64,000 nucleotides of DNA, taken from contig CM072863.1 in NCBI GenBank assembly GCA_036937835.1, forward strand, positions 17,978,501 to 18,042,500, written 5' to 3'. This document shows positions 44,167 through 57,906 of the stretch, one piece after another. The stretch is from Pampus argenteus. Lineage: Eukaryota > Chordata > Actinopteri > Scombriformes > Stromateidae. Under the pieces are notes generated by a model that saw only the letters and a list, made by a program, of their open reading frames with translations, was not told the origin of the DNA and did no database searches. Made by a program: the position numbers and the translations under genes. Numbering within the stretch: position 1 is the first letter of the stretch; every line of letters begins with the position of its first letter.

Positions 44167-46296
44167 AGAATTACATTTGTGTGCATGCATGTTGTGTGTC
44201 TCTGAGGTCATATTTGTGGCTTTACCTCCCTGCTGTGTTTACAGGACTTTGAAGCTGAGTCTGGGGAATGACAGATGATCTCTGGTGTGACTTCCCTCCC
44301 TCTCTCCTTATTTTTTACTCCTGTACTAATGCTCCCCACAAGATGCAGCTGGTCTGGTGAGCTCATCCCTTCTCCAGCGGAGCTGTAAATAAAACCACTC
44401 TCTCTCTCCCTCACACTTCTCAGATTTATCTTTCTCCTTTCCCTGCTCTTATCAGCTCAACTCCTCCTCAAGGAACATGTCTTTCTCCCCTTGTTGCTGA
44501 TTTGTCTGACAAGTTGTCAACAGTTTGGGAGAATAAAGATTTGCAGATTCGAGGTAGTGATGTGAAGGTGGATTCATATGATTAATGCAACAACACTGAA
44601 GAATATGAGAATATCAAATGGAAGATTTCTGTGTCTTTCTTACACAATCTTAGGATCAGCAAGCATACACTGAATACCAAATTGTCTGAGGGTGACCTGA
44701 AATTTGTCTATAAGGTAAAACAGCCACAATGGAGCTTTTTTTTAATTTATTTTTTTATTTTACGTAACATCTCCATAAGCCTTCATGGCTGACCTTGGAC
44801 TTCAGTTCAGGCATGTGTCACATACCTCCACCTATAGTAGTGAAAGCCAGATTCTACAGCTCAGACCCTCTTTAACACAATGCAGCAGCCCGACCAAGGT
44901 CAGGAAGGAAGAATTAGCAACACATCCTTTACACAAAAGCCCCGGCCCAGGCCATCGTATCGTTACACATAACACATCCGTTTATTCAATAACGTCTGAT
45001 TAATTTATCAACGCCAGTCAAGAGGGCTTCATGTGCTTTTCCACCCTCTCTGGATTGCTAATATGCAAGCACGTTTGTTCATATGGACCACCGACAATGT
45101 TGGAGAAATGAACATTTTTCCTAAATGCTGTTGCGTGTATGATATTTATTCACAACGTGAGAAAAAAGGTTCAAGATGTGTCTGGCAAAGTTTTTTAATT
45201 CCTGTGTCTCCTCTGCGCTCTCACAAAGAGAGGCACAACTTTGTCATGCCTCCCCCAGCATGAAAGGATAAGCCTAATTAAAACATCTTAATTACAAAAA
45301 CGACATGCAGCCGTCCTAAATTGGAGGATGAACATGCTGGAGTTCAGCACAAACTCCTTCACTCATCCCATAAGGAATATTGCTGGCACCAATGCCTGGC
45401 CTCAGCAATACAAAGGTTCTGTGCTTTGTTCTGTTTTTATTTGTAAATCAATCAACAAACCCATAGCAAAAAAGAGTTTAAAAAATGAAAATGTTGAGAA
45501 TTAGCATTTAAACCCCTCTTGTGGTTTGCAAACATTGGATCACATATGTAGTGATGTATTTGCAAAGGAAGCTGAACTTCTGTGTTGAAAACAACTGGAA
45601 TTTGGTGTTTTGGCAAAAGGGTTTAATAATGACAGAAGAGCAACTCATAGAGGTTGTAAACATATGAATATCACAAACAAACCATCTGCAAGAATGGAAC
45701 AATGGTGTTTAGTTCTAAAACATGAATCGTTTGATTGGTAACAAGCGATAACAACAAACGAGACTGTCATGGTGCCACCGTGCTGCCCCTTCACCACTTG
45801 GCTTTTATCTTCCCGTCATATGTCATAAGTAGAGTTTGAACCTGGTTTGTTCCAAGGCAGCGTTTATTTGTTGACTTGTTGATTCAGCAATTCCCCATGA
45901 CAAGTGTTTGATGAGGGCAGATGCAGAGATGAATATGGGGACGATGTTCTGATCATCCACCTGGCCATGAGGCCATTGACCAGACATATCAAATGGAAGG
46001 GAAACAGGAAAAGGACAAACGCTGTATATCAAATAGAACTAGACTATTTAGTCTATTCACTAACTTCCCAAGGACTTATTAAAGACATCGAGTACTGCTG
46101 CAGAAATCACAGGATCACTGGAAACACTAGAAGTTTGTGTTGTAGACAATCAGTGTGTGTGTGTCAAATCTCTGCATGTGTGTTTCGCAAATACTGTCAT
46201 TTACTATTTTCACAAACTCACTTTTCTGCACTTACCTGTACTACACAGCAAGTGACTGAGTGAATGACAATCCAATGACATAAGGGAGTCTTTTTT

Positions 46297-46320
46297 GTTT
46301 GTTTGTTTGTTTGTTTGTTT
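46297..46320. repeat. (GTTT)6 microsatellite
   Basis: Six GTTT units in intergenic DNA. Confidence 0.93.
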
Positions 46321-47899
46321 TGTTAAACTAATTGGGAGACATTTTCAGATCCCATATCGAGAGGACAAAATAGTTGGCAGTGTCTTCCAAAATGCATATA
46401 GTGCAACAAAAAAAAATAGGCAACTAAAAATAGTTGGGAAAGATAAAGGTCATGGTTAAAAGAAGGATGGCGCAAGACAGGATGTGAAACTCGTTCTCGA
46501 TAATCAAGGTCTTGCAAAAGGACAGTTTTGTGCTACACATAAGCAGCATTTAAAAAAAAATTGGACTTAACCTTAAGTGCTGACAGATAGTGCTGACTGT
46601 AGATCTCAAAATCTGTTTTCTAAATTGTGGGGAAAATACACAACGGTTTTATAAAGCCTTCAACCAAGGCTTTTTGTTGTTGGCTTGAAAGCAATATTTT
46701 TCCTAAACTTAGTTTAATTATGGTTTTCATGGTCGACAAAGTAACGCAACACATAATTTGACACTAATCTAACACAAATCCGAGTGTTTTATGACACTAA
46801 CTAACAAAGATTTTCCCAGACTTTCTACATTTTGATGCAAAGTCACTGCATGCCTTACAAAAAGCATCATAATACTCCCAACATGGCATAGAGGCTTCGC
46901 ATTTTTATTTACAGAATCTTTATATTGAATGGGTATGACTGTATGTAAAGAATGATAAATTGTAAAAGGAGAAAATGACATTTCACAGCCAATATTGAGT
47001 CTTTGCGTCTTTATGCAATGAACATTCAATATTGACATATCACACAGCGACTATAATGGGCGAGTGCTCTTTTAGTTCCAGAGAGGCCGAGCTGCCTTTA
47101 AATTGACACATTTTAAATATCATATCGTGACCTGTTCCGTACCAACATTTTGAAAAAATGTCACTAAATTGCCTGAGGAAACGCAATTATATACTCCCCC
47201 TTCAACTGAAAGTTTGTTGGTGTCTTAAAAATAATTGTTTGCACTACTGTATGTGACATCTTTACAACCGAAATCTGAAATATCTTTATGCAGCAAATGT
47301 CATCCATCTATCAACATACTTACAAGGATTCCAGTTGTTCAAAGTCTATTCTTTTTCTTTTACTGCAACTAAACTTTACTTCATTTGCTTTGTTGCTAGA
47401 ATATATAATATGAATAATATCCCATTTATTGTCTGACACTATTGCCTTTATAGACAGAGGTGGGGTGTATTTAAATGCAGTAAGTCAGATATTGTTCTAA
47501 AGCACAGAATCACACCAAAATATTGTATTTTCTTTATCACATATGTGCTATATCTGGTGGCTGAAGTTACTTGCAGATTCAGTTTTTACGTTCAGCATGA
47601 AATATGCTCATAGATATTGCTATCATCCGTCTTCCTTCCTCTCTCCCACCATCACTCTGCACTTACTTTCTTCCTTTCTTCCATGTCAAATGATCTTATT
47701 TACTGTATTAAAATATGAAACCCTAGCTTGAGGGCACATTAACTATACTGAGATCCAAAACAGTAGGAAGCTGCATGTACAACAACAGTTTCAGACAAAA
47801 AAAGCAATATTCCATCATCAATCAGCAACTGGACAGTAAATCTATGTGTTGTCAAGTCAGGATTGTAGGATTATAAACTTCTTGCAGATTCTGTTTCTA

Positions 47900-48320
47900 G
47901 TAGATCTTCCCCTGTATGTCAGAAGAGTCGTAGCAGAGGTATGAGAGGAAAACAATAATGAATACCAACATGCAGGCACCAAACAGAAACAGACAGGTTG
48001 GGGGAAAGGGGGCTAATAATATAAATCCAAACAAAAAACAGACAGGTCAGTAACAGGAAGGCAGTCCAAACAGGCAAACAAGTCCAAAGGCAGGAATGCA
48101 AGTCACAAACCAGCAGAATGTCTACAGTGCAGGAACAGAGTCCTGGATGGCAGAAACGCAAGTGTACATCAGAGCAACACTGACAAACTGCAGGGAATGG
48201 ATGGCAGAGGACTGGTGTGTGTGTATATATAATACTGTTACTGAAGTGAAGGTGAAGACAACTGGGCAACAGGTGAGTATGTAGGTGTGGGATCCAGGCA
48301 GAAAAGTCCGGCGGCATCTA
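47900..48320 (-). mobile_element. Possible fragment of a teleost retroelement-type repeat
   Basis: The plus strand has runs such as 'caaacaaaaaacagacaggtcagtaacaggaaggcagtcc' style AG/CA-rich DNA, whose reverse complement is the 'cctgcctttggacttgtttgcctg' pattern found at the 3' ends of abundant fish repeats. The two long minus-strand frames across it (132 and 151 codons) are Cys/Leu-rich and look non-coding. Identification by recall only. Confidence 0.33.
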
Positions 48321-48983
48321 GTGGACAGGTGGAGAATGGCAAAGCCGAGAGGAGAGAGTGGGGGCTGAGGGTGTGGACAGAAGTAGAAAAGGCAGGCGAG
48401 GTGTTTTTGCATTGCAGCCCAGCGTTGCTGCTTCTGGTCGGTGCCATCTTTTCCATTCTGACAGGACCTTCCAGATAAGGAGTGTGGGCTGTTGCCTTTA
48501 ACACTACAGAAAGACACCAAGCGGCGCAGACTTCTGCTAACATTAGTTATTTGGGCAGAATTACGCAAACAGGGCATCCTCTGAGGATCTTGTTAGTGTA
48601 ACACCTTAATCTTAAGCACAGTAGGAATTTGTGCATGAAGAAAAATCAGTATATAAATTATTTACACAGAAGCTGAAAATGACCAAGACAGTACGAGACA
48701 GCAGCAGGCGAACAAACTGTCATCCTGTCAGGGTCCAAATATAACGATTGAGACAATAATGACTTAGTATTTCTAGAGAGAAGTCTATGCTCTATGAGGG
48801 TTATATGCTGTCGTCTATGTTCACATCTCACATCTCAGTGGCATAGCCAGTTGTATTCCCTTCAGTGGATAATATCTTGTTTTAGTGTGACACACCATAT
48901 GGCTCAGCTTATCTCCACTTATGAACTCATCTTAGGTCTGTTCACAGCTTTTCTAGAAACACTCCCAAGAGAACATTTCTTTA

Positions 48984-48989
<6 letters not shown>

Positions 48990-49013
<24 letters not shown>
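48990..49013. repeat. CA microsatellite
   Basis: Twelve CA units in intergenic DNA. Confidence 0.93.
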
Positions 49014-49014
<1 letters not shown>

Positions 49015-49550
49015 ACACATTATCTCCCTGAGAATGACAACTTAAATTTATGTGCCATGATGAAGACAGTTGGTTTATTTTTGTGTCCACTAAATCACTA
49101 AGTCTTTTGTCTTTCTATAGTGCTTTCTGCAAAAGTTCCAAAGTACATGAAACAGACATTTAAGTGCACGGTTAACTCCATGATAAACTAAATTTTGCAC
49201 ACTTTGTGTTTTGTTCAGTTGCACTGAAGGTTAGATTCTTTATGTTTTTATACATCACGATTAATAAATCAGCCAAGAAAAAATATACATTTTGTTTCTG
49301 AATTTTGCGTACTTCTTCTCTTCTCGAACAGAAAAAAAACCATTGCATCTGCGAGATTCTCCCAAGAAAATCATGATGCTCATAAACAAAAAAGGCGATG
49401 TTTGCCTGTGTTGTTTTTTTTTTTTTTTTTCACATCTGGACTTCCCTCAGATTAAACATCCTGAATGTGACCTGAGCTGGAAACGATTTGTTCACCATCA
49501 CTCCTGCCAAAAGGCATGGGGGCGGACTGGTGGTAGGGTGGGGGGGGACA

Positions 49551-49575
49551 GTGTGTGTGTGTGTGTGTGTGTGTG
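49551..49575. repeat. GT microsatellite
   Basis: Twelve GT units after a G-rich run in intergenic DNA. Confidence 0.93.
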
Positions 49576-51610
49576 ATGATTCCTGTAAAAGGATATGGTG
49601 AGTATACAGAGTTCCTGGCTTTAAGATTGACTTGTGTAGTAGTATGATACTTGGCTGTGTTTGAAGATGTAATCTTCCATTTGATTTCCATTCAGTGGGC
49701 AGGATGGGAGGTTGCCAGTCTATGCTCCCCTGGGCAACCACATCCAACCCATATCAGGGTCATAAAGACTCTCTTATAAACACTGTTTAAAACCCTGGAA
49801 ATGGCCGTCCGACATGTCCTCCATAATGATTTCAACTAAAGTTTGTAAAATTACAGCTTTATTTGATCTGAATGTTTTCTATTTTGTTAAAATAGTTTCA
49901 GCTGGAAGCGGAAATAAAAACAATTTTTTTTTTAATCTCTCTTTGTCCCAGCTAATGTTTCTCTTGGTTGAGATAAACTGCAAAAGAGAAATACGTGTCA
50001 GATATTGTTAACATCATCGGAGCATGCAGTGCATGACCGTGCTTATCTCAGCATCTAAAACAGATGCCACAGGTTCAGAGGGCACTGCTGAGTTGATTTC
50101 TGCTGTTTTATTACAACCAGATAGACAAAGAAAGGGAGACTGATGACAGTATCTGCAGCCCCACATGGAGCCTGGATGGAAAATACTTGGTCTGCTTCAC
50201 TGATTGCATTACAGCGCACAATAACACAAGTATGTGATGTATGTTTTCATCTGGCATCATTCTTATTTTCCTGTTTAAATGTAATGATTGATTTTCATAC
50301 TTGCATTGTTAGATTTCAAGAAAAAAAAAGAAAATCACAATTATGTTGTTACAGGCAGGAATGTTGTTTATAAAATGATGATAAAACATGTAAATGCATT
50401 TATAGGATTTTTTTTTTGTTTGTTTTATTATAATAACCGCAGTGAAATTATTCCAGCAGAGACAGACTTAAAATGTATGGCTGCTCAATGAATTCATGGT
50501 TTTGTTTAAAGCACAGGGAAAGCCAGAGGGCTTCAATCAAAGAAATATACGTAAGAGCCCTTAAATGAACATTTGAACACTGTAATTAGAAAAGTATTTG
50601 TGGCAACACAATTTCCACAATGTTTTTCTCTCACTAAACTGAAAACATTAGAATACATCTAGTAATGTTAAATGAACTGACTCTTATTTTTGGATGCTTT
50701 CATGTCTCAGGGAAGCATGCCAAGATGGATAATCTTAGGGGGGTGATGGGCTGGCTCGCAACTGCCCTTCACCCTGCAGGGCACTTAGCGGCTGCCTTAT
50801 CAGATAAAAACAGAAACTGAAGGAATCATCAGGTTAAAAGCTTTAAAGTAATGGAGATGGAAATGATGTAATTAAGTTCGTCTGTTGTTCATTTGATGGC
50901 CACTCAGGCTCTGTGGGGTGTACTGAGTGGAGTCTGCAAACAGCAGTGAAGGGAAATGTTTCACCAAACTTTGCTACAGCACTGGATGTGACCTCAAGTA
51001 TTGAACCGGACTCCACTTTGACACTGATGCAAAGCAGTGACATCTCCCCCTGCAGCAGAAGCCTCTTTCAGACCCCCCCTGACTTGGCAAGCAAAACAGA
51101 AATAATAAAAAATGGGCCGTTTTTTATGAAAACAGCTTTTTTGTAAAGCCAACTGTGGAATAAGGGATGACATGTTTATGTTTCTGCTATTTTAATATGA
51201 TATGATTCTCCGCTGGTTTAACAAAGTACTCCCTGATTATACGCTGCAGGAATCTGGCATGATCATACAACATGCAGTGTTTTTATGAATGTAACATGAT
51301 TTGTTGTGTTTTTGCAGGATTTCTCGATTTGGACTCAAAATGACAGGGTTTGTCATTTGTAATTTTGGACTCAAGATTTAAGTTTTATACTGTATTTTTA
51401 GTGGTGCTGCTGGACGACAGCAAGAGGTCTGCAGACATGTTGACTATGAGAAATATACCCTTTGCTTTTGAGAGCATCTTTCAGTTTTTATTGTTGATCG
51501 TCAGTTAATAGATGCACTTTTCTTCATAACTTCCAGAACCAGGATTAGAGATTATCTGGTGGACAGACTTGAAAGTTGAAGCGTAAAATATAGCAAGATA
51601 ACATGTTATG

Positions 51611-51693
51611 TACAGTGCCAGTAAAAGGTTTGGACACTATTTCTCATTGAAGTGAATGGGAAGGTGCGTCCAAACTTTTGACTGGTATGAGTA
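51611..51693. mobile_element. Miniature Tc1/mariner-type inverted-repeat remnant (MITE)
   Basis: TACAGTGCCAGTAAAAGGTT with TGGACAC at the left is matched by an inverted copy at the right (reverse complement begins TACTCATACCAGTCAAAAGT then TTGGAC), leaving only about 30 bases between the arms. CAGTGCCAGTCAAAAGTTTGGACAC is a familiar terminal inverted repeat of fish DNA transposons, as recalled. No transposase coding. Confidence 0.6.
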
Positions 51694-51699
51694 TGTCAA

Positions 51700-54600
51700 T
51701 TACTGTATTTCAGATTTTGTTATACTTTTTGCATAATTAAATAAAAAGACTGGCATTTTTGCCAATGATAAGATAGATACGTACATATATGGACACAGAA
51801 ACACAGGGAGAAAGGTACAACTTGTTACATAGTACGCATTTTGTATCTTAACGTTTTTTGGAAATTATTTTCAGTATCTTGTTGAGAACATGAGAAGATT
51901 GATACACTCATTTCTATCCATAAAAAAATTTGACATATCGTATTCACAGCACGCTATATTAGGCAACCTTTGCGTTAGTGCTTGTTGGTGATAATTATCA
52001 GCTCTCTTTTCTACTCCAGGTATTAGTAAATGAAACATTTACATGTTGGTGCGCGTTGCTTTCAATATGGAACACACACATACACTTTCTAAATGATTCC
52101 TATTACATTTGAAACCACCAGAGACAAATGGCAAATATAATTTGAAATCGTTTCCCCCTTTCTCTCTCTCGTTTCATCCCCCTTTCAGTCCTTTTTGTTC
52201 TCTTCTGATCTGCAAATTTACCAGAGCACACTCAGTATCCCTCAGTGGTTATTGTCCTGCAGCCCACCAGAAACATTGATACTATGGTTTTTTTCTTTTA
52301 ACTTCTAGCTTCCTTGAGGTTACACACTCATCAACACCTCCTCACATTATCCACATGTACCATGACCCCCGACCCTGTAGATGTTAAAGCTGTCTCATTA
52401 GGTTAAGTTGACAGAAATCATGAAAGCAAGGGGAAAAGAAAAGAAATGGTGAAAACTGGGAGCTGGACTCACCCATGCGCCTCAGCTTTTAAAAATAAAA
52501 GACTGTGATTTTGAAGGACAAGATTTTCTCAAACATCAAAAAGAGAGGTTAATTGGCATGAGTGGAGCCCGTAAAAAGTTTTTTATGGGTAATTCTGTCC
52601 ACAACACAGACGACAAAATGAATGAATTCTTTGTTGCGGCCCGTGCTGTATATGAATCCACTTTATCTGTGCTTGTCCTCTTTCCTCGGGCCATATAGAG
52701 AGTGGAGCAGTTGCAGATGGCTTGTTTCAGGAAACCACGGGCCCAAAAGGGATCCCTCTCTCTGCTGTGCATTTAGTATACAAACTACAAAGGCAGGCTG
52801 CGGTCAGCACACCCTTGTGAAAGGGGCTAAAATAGTGTCAGCAGGATGTCTAACAGACTGCAAGCAATCAGAGGAGAGAGAATAACAGAAACTACATGAG
52901 AAGGAGAAGGGAACACACTCTCTTATGATGAATGGGACATTCAATACATATTGTTTTTGTTTTTATTGATGATGCTGAGAAAGCATGAGATAATGGTATG
53001 TATCCAGTATATGTCTTTCCAAAACCAAAAACACAAAAGCAATACATCAATACATTACTTCCATGACAAAGAGTTAGCATATATCAGTTCAGAGCCAGTC
53101 CTAGAAGTTGAGGCTAATGGCTAAATGGCTCAGTATCATCATACTTATCCAAGTATGTTTTTTTTTTTATATTAAGCATACAAACAATGTTCGATGTTTT
53201 ATTTATAATATTGTACTACTATGACTATCTATGGGTTTAGCTTTGCAGTACAATAACAATGCTACTCCTTTTATTTCCATTAGTTGTGTTTTAAAACTCG
53301 TCAGCTGACTCACAGAGTAAGCATCCCACAAGGCTGGCGACAAGAACAGGACCAGAACGGTCTATGTGCAGGGGAAAAGTGCAGCAACCGTTGCTGTGGC
53401 CCATTAGTAGCTGGTTTAGCTTAGTAGTAATGTAATATCCTGAACGTTAACAACAAATCATTTCACCAGCACTACCTGTGCCGAACCTCTATCTGCCACA
53501 TAAACTCTATAATTGCAGTACTATAACGGATATCTGAAGAGACGTAGCTACAGTAAGTTAACTTTATGGAAGCCTTATGGTCTGAAATGGCCTAGTTCTC
53601 AGGTTTTCACATTAAATATAGTGTAAAATCGGTTCATGTCAGCAATGCCTCTCATGAAATCCGTGTTACAAATTCACCGCTCATCTTCTGCCAACAACCC
53701 AGTCCAGTTGTTTATATCTCTCTCTAGACATTATGGAAGCCCAGCTGTGCACAGACCTAATTTGTTATTCCACACTGATTAGAAGTAGAGCCTATGTTTG
53801 ACCACCATTAGCTGATTGTAATTTGTTTTTCTGGCCTGGTCTAAACTTTGCTCATCATTGTGACATTTTAAGATGAGGGTTGAGAACAGTTTTTTTACTG
53901 ACTGATGTCAGAAACAGAGCTCTTGAAATTCCCCTCCTCCACAAGCAATAACAATGCAGCTTTCTGCCTCTGCAAACTCGGTAGAATCACATGCTGCTTC
54001 TCATTTTTAGGATTGCGTTTTGTGTCAAAGTTTGCATTCCTGTAATATTAAAACATTCTTGTACAGCCATTTTCCAGCCCAGACCTGAGAGGATGTGATT
54101 AACAATGAGGTGCCACAAGAGAGGGATGTGATGAATTTTCCTACCAGTTTGGCTTGTTATGTATAAAACTGTCACTCCTCCATGCCTCCAAACACCAGGT
54201 GTTATTTATGTTCTGCTTGTTTGTCGGGTTTTTATTGCGTATATCTCTTTTGAATCCTCACATTTTTTAATTTAAAGTTAGATAAGGATATTTTATGTAT
54301 TCCTAACTCAAAAGCAGAGGCCATCTGTTCTTATCACAGGTGTATCACATGGGAGGGTGAATTACACTATTTCAAAATGTCTGGATATGATTATACTCTT
54401 AGTGGACCATTGACCTCTCTCACTCAGCTCCAACTATAGAAACAAGATATATTTTATAACAATACTGTGACTTAGGTTAAATTACCCTCAAAACATTTGA
54501 CCAGAGGTGTGACAGAGACTTAAAGTCCCGCGGGTAAATCGAACGAGGTGAGAAAAAAACTGCAAGCTAGTGTGTGATGATGTGACCTCAGCTATGGGAC

Positions 54601-56040
54601 GCCAACGCTTAGACTGGATTGAAACTGAACCTCATGCGGGTGACCCATGTGGGAGTAAATGTGAAAAACACGACAGCAATAGTGGAGTGGAGTAGGTCTG
54701 ACCGAAGCTGATCTCTTTGGTTTACCACGTGTATATGCAGGCTTATGTAATTAGCATGAACTTTTAGTGCTATTGTTTAAAGAGCCTAGACATTTTTGTT
54801 AATTGCATGGACAGTTGAGCTACACATGTTATCATGGATTCTCATAAATTCCCCCAAATGATCTGTGATCATGTACATAGGCATTATTTTTATTTCTGTT
54901 ATATATAATATGTACATATGACTGTTATTTTAGATTATCAATAACTTTATATTTCTTTTGCCCTTCAAGCTTTTGACCGAGCAATCCTGTCTACCTTACC
55001 CAATTTCCGTCATAGACCTGTGCCTTTACTTTTGTATCTGACTGAGGAATTGACTATTTCCTGGGGATGTAATCTAAATGAATCCTAGCCATGTGACATG
55101 GGATATTTCCTGTGTCGCTGAAAGCATCCATTCCAGAAATGTACACAGAAGAAGAGCCGCAGTATGGTTTCAATAGCCAAAAGCCCCATAAACACAGTCC
55201 TCTTATGACAACAGTATTTTCAGCACAAATCTTCATCAGTTATTAAAGAGGATACTAACAAGAGGGACCTTGGTAGAACAACAACTTACACAAAATTTAC
55301 ACTCAGTTACAGTTACACTCATCATTATCATACATTGGGAAATTAGTCTTAAAGTGTCCAAAATGTCATGCCTGCTGGATATTATGTCTTAAAGAAAACT
55401 TGACACTGAGCAGTTTAAAGCACCAAAAGTGAGTGAGGTACAAAGGCTATTCAAGCATTGATATACCGGTTGTTTAAACTGTCTTTAAGCTATGTAACTC
55501 CACATTTTAAACTCTGGTTTGGGATTAGAATATGGGACAACTTCAAAGACTGTAAATCCTAAATTTAAATTGAACTTAAATTTGAATTTGTCCCCATATA
55601 ATATAATACAACCCTGAGACTGGTTCTCGTGTATCTTGGGCTCTCCACGGCACATGCTGTATGCTGTCATTCAAAGCCATCACAGTCATTACTTGGTGCC
55701 ATACACCCTGCTGTGTTAAAACCATAATACGATTATTCAAAATCAGATTTGGTGAAAAATAATTTCTTTGTTAAGTGATAATCCTAAATGGCTTTATAAA
55801 GATTAGATTAAAACAGATAATGAACTCTAACCAGGAAGAAACACACCTTCTATTTGGCTTCTTTGGAAACAATTCAGGTGACACGTACTGTATAATGTCA
55901 TTTTTAATTTATACAGCATGGGTGACCTCAATATTAATTTAAATACATTAAATATCTCAATTATATCAAAACGTACCTGATTATAAAAGCTGTCTGTCAT
56001 AGTCAACACTTTTTCTTTGTCTTTGTGATTTAAACCATCT
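51700..56040. other. Gene-poor, AT-rich interval
   Basis: About 4.3 kb with no recognisable gene, array or element. Open frames are few and short, all under 90 codons. Confidence 0.65.
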
Positions 56041-56054
56041 TTGTGTTATTGCAG

Positions 56055-56255
56055 GCCTTCCCTGTGGTAAAGATTGCTCCCTTACATCCAGCTGTGGTCC
56101 TGGTGGACTCTGATGCGCGCCTGTCAGCTATAGTGAGCTTGCTGGCTCTTCTCGGTCCCGGATGACCCACTTACACTGTGGCCCTGCCAGCAGGACCCGG
56201 GTCGGGTCTATTCTACAAGCCCTGACAGCCACAAAATAAAGTCTTTGACCCAGAA
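56055..56255 (+). ncRNA. Orphan terminal-exon-like segment (transcript unknown)
   Basis: A strong acceptor (CTTTTTCTTTGTCTTTG tract at 56,009, then TTGTGTTATTGCAG ending 56054) opens a markedly GC-richer stretch (56,060-56,220) in AT-rich surroundings, ending at AATAAA (56235-56240). One frame stays open for 36 codons (AFPVVKIAPLHPAVVLVDSD onwards) to a TGA at 56163-56165; another gives LPCGKDCSLTSSCGPGGL. Neither is a protein I know. It might be the last exon of a long non-coding or unknown coding transcript on the plus strand. No partner exon was identified. Confidence 0.35.
56235..56240 (+). terminator. Candidate polyadenylation signal of the orphan exon
   Basis: AATAAA about 180 bases after the acceptor at 56054; no strong GT-rich element follows. 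Confidence 0.35.
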
Positions 56256-57885
56256 CACTAAACTATATCCAATATGACAAAGGGGCAGATGCAGCAAGAA
56301 AAACAGATCTTACAGTACAGTGACGTGTGGGTTGAAGATGTAAAGATATCAGCTCTGCTACTGAAACACATTTTCTTTTTCTTTTTTTTTTATTTCACAA
56401 AAATCACAGGGGTAAAAATGTCATCGGTGTTTCCACCTTCTTTCACATATGAGGGTTTTAACTGTATGCAGTAGAGACAAATATCGCCTTCACATGCATG
56501 GGAAATTTCACATGTTCACACATGAAAACCAACACATGGTGAAAAAGCACATATGCTTTGGATTAACATGTGAGTTCTCATATATGAGTAAGCCTATACT
56601 GCCCTTACTCTTTTTAACCTTGTCAGCTTAGTACTGCATGAAACAGATGGGGAAAGAGAACCTGAGGATCGTGCCTGTCGTATTCAATGTGGAATTTTAA
56701 ATACATGTGTGTGTTTTCAGTGAAGGAAAACTAATAATCTTACTTCTCCCCCAACAGCCTCTCATTCCCCTCTTTTGTTCTACACTCAGTTTGTCACTCC
56801 AGCTGTGCTGTGTCCATACAGAAAGTCAGGTGGTGAAAGGGTGTCACGATATCTTTTTTTTTTTTTTTTTTCACTCTCTCTTGCAGCTGAGAGCGATTAG
56901 GTCAACAGGCTGTCCTTTTGTTAAGTGCGGGATACCGAGTGAGCTGAAGGGGGAACACGGGGCCTGGGTAAGACTGCAAACTGTTGACATGAGGACTCTG
57001 AGAAACAAGAACACTGCTGCACAACATCATTATCACTGAGAGCTGAGCTATACACTGTCATGCCACAGCTAGATTTGTCCACAACAGTGTCAGTGACACC
57101 CTCTAAGACCACCAGGCTCTGTGCTTCACTCAACATAATCATGTTATGAAGGAACACATGCCCTTCAACAAGGCTTTAGTGAAGGCAGAATGACTCACTC
57201 TTCTATTGTAAACAAAGGAGTTCGTGGAAGCGCTGAGGGCTTTATAGAACTCAGAGAGCCACAGAGTTAGTGTGTGTCGTACATTATGTCACACTGGTAT
57301 CTAGGCTACACCGTACTACAGCTCTATGACTTCTTTATCCACTCATCAATCTGGATTCATTTGGCAATAAGTCTATTGTTGCCATTCCACAGAGAGGCCA
57401 GAGAATCTGGGAAGCTTTCTGATTTTGGAGGGACCTGCTGACAGCTGCTGTACTACTTGGGCAGAGTCCAGACCCCTATCTTGTGGTCTGTGTAAACTCC
57501 TCCAAAGCCCTAATTGTGCTTCAGATGTTGAGCGTTGTTTTGTTTTTTTTGCTCAGCTCTCATCCAATGTAAACTTGTACAAAACCATCCTTAATACCCA
57601 TTTACAGAATCACCTCCCTCACTGGTAAAGTTTGAAGTGCCAGCTGACTGCTTTGCCAACTAAAAGAGTGAGGGCATGTGACATAGCTTGATGATTGAAC
57701 ATATATGCCTGCAGGTCTAAGAGAGCCATGTGTCTCTGTGTCTCTGAATGTTTACCCAATTACTGGTGGAAGTCCAAAGACGTAATAAGTGTGCAGCCAC
57801 AGAAATTGTACTTTGTCTCCAAGGGAAACATTTGCTGCAGGACTGCAGTTGTAACAATGACAAGTATTATACGCACGCACACGCG

Positions 57886-57906
57886 CACACACACACACAC
57901 ACACAC
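57886..57906. repeat. CA microsatellite
   Basis: CA units preceded by ACGCACGCACACGCG variants. Confidence 0.92.

Larger units (their letters stand above)
40600..47880. other. Gene-poor interval
   Basis: About 7 kb of AT-rich DNA. Contains a GT array (44144-44166) and a GTTT array (46297-46320). No gene, RNA gene or mobile element recognised. Confidence 0.65.
48321..51600. other. Gene-poor interval
   Basis: Contains AC (48990-49013) and GT (49551-49575) microsatellites, a T-run at 49,418 and little else. Confidence 0.65.

Noticed and set aside
47919..48577. Minus-strand frames of 132 and 151 codons
   Set aside because: Low-complexity Cys/Leu/His composition with no domain, no splice or promoter context; better explained as a dispersed repeat.
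50110..50231. Exon-like segment reading DKERETDDSICSPTWSLDGK with a GTATGT donor
   Set aside because: Only about 36 codons open, a frame that chance could easily provide; no neighbouring exon and no recognisable family.
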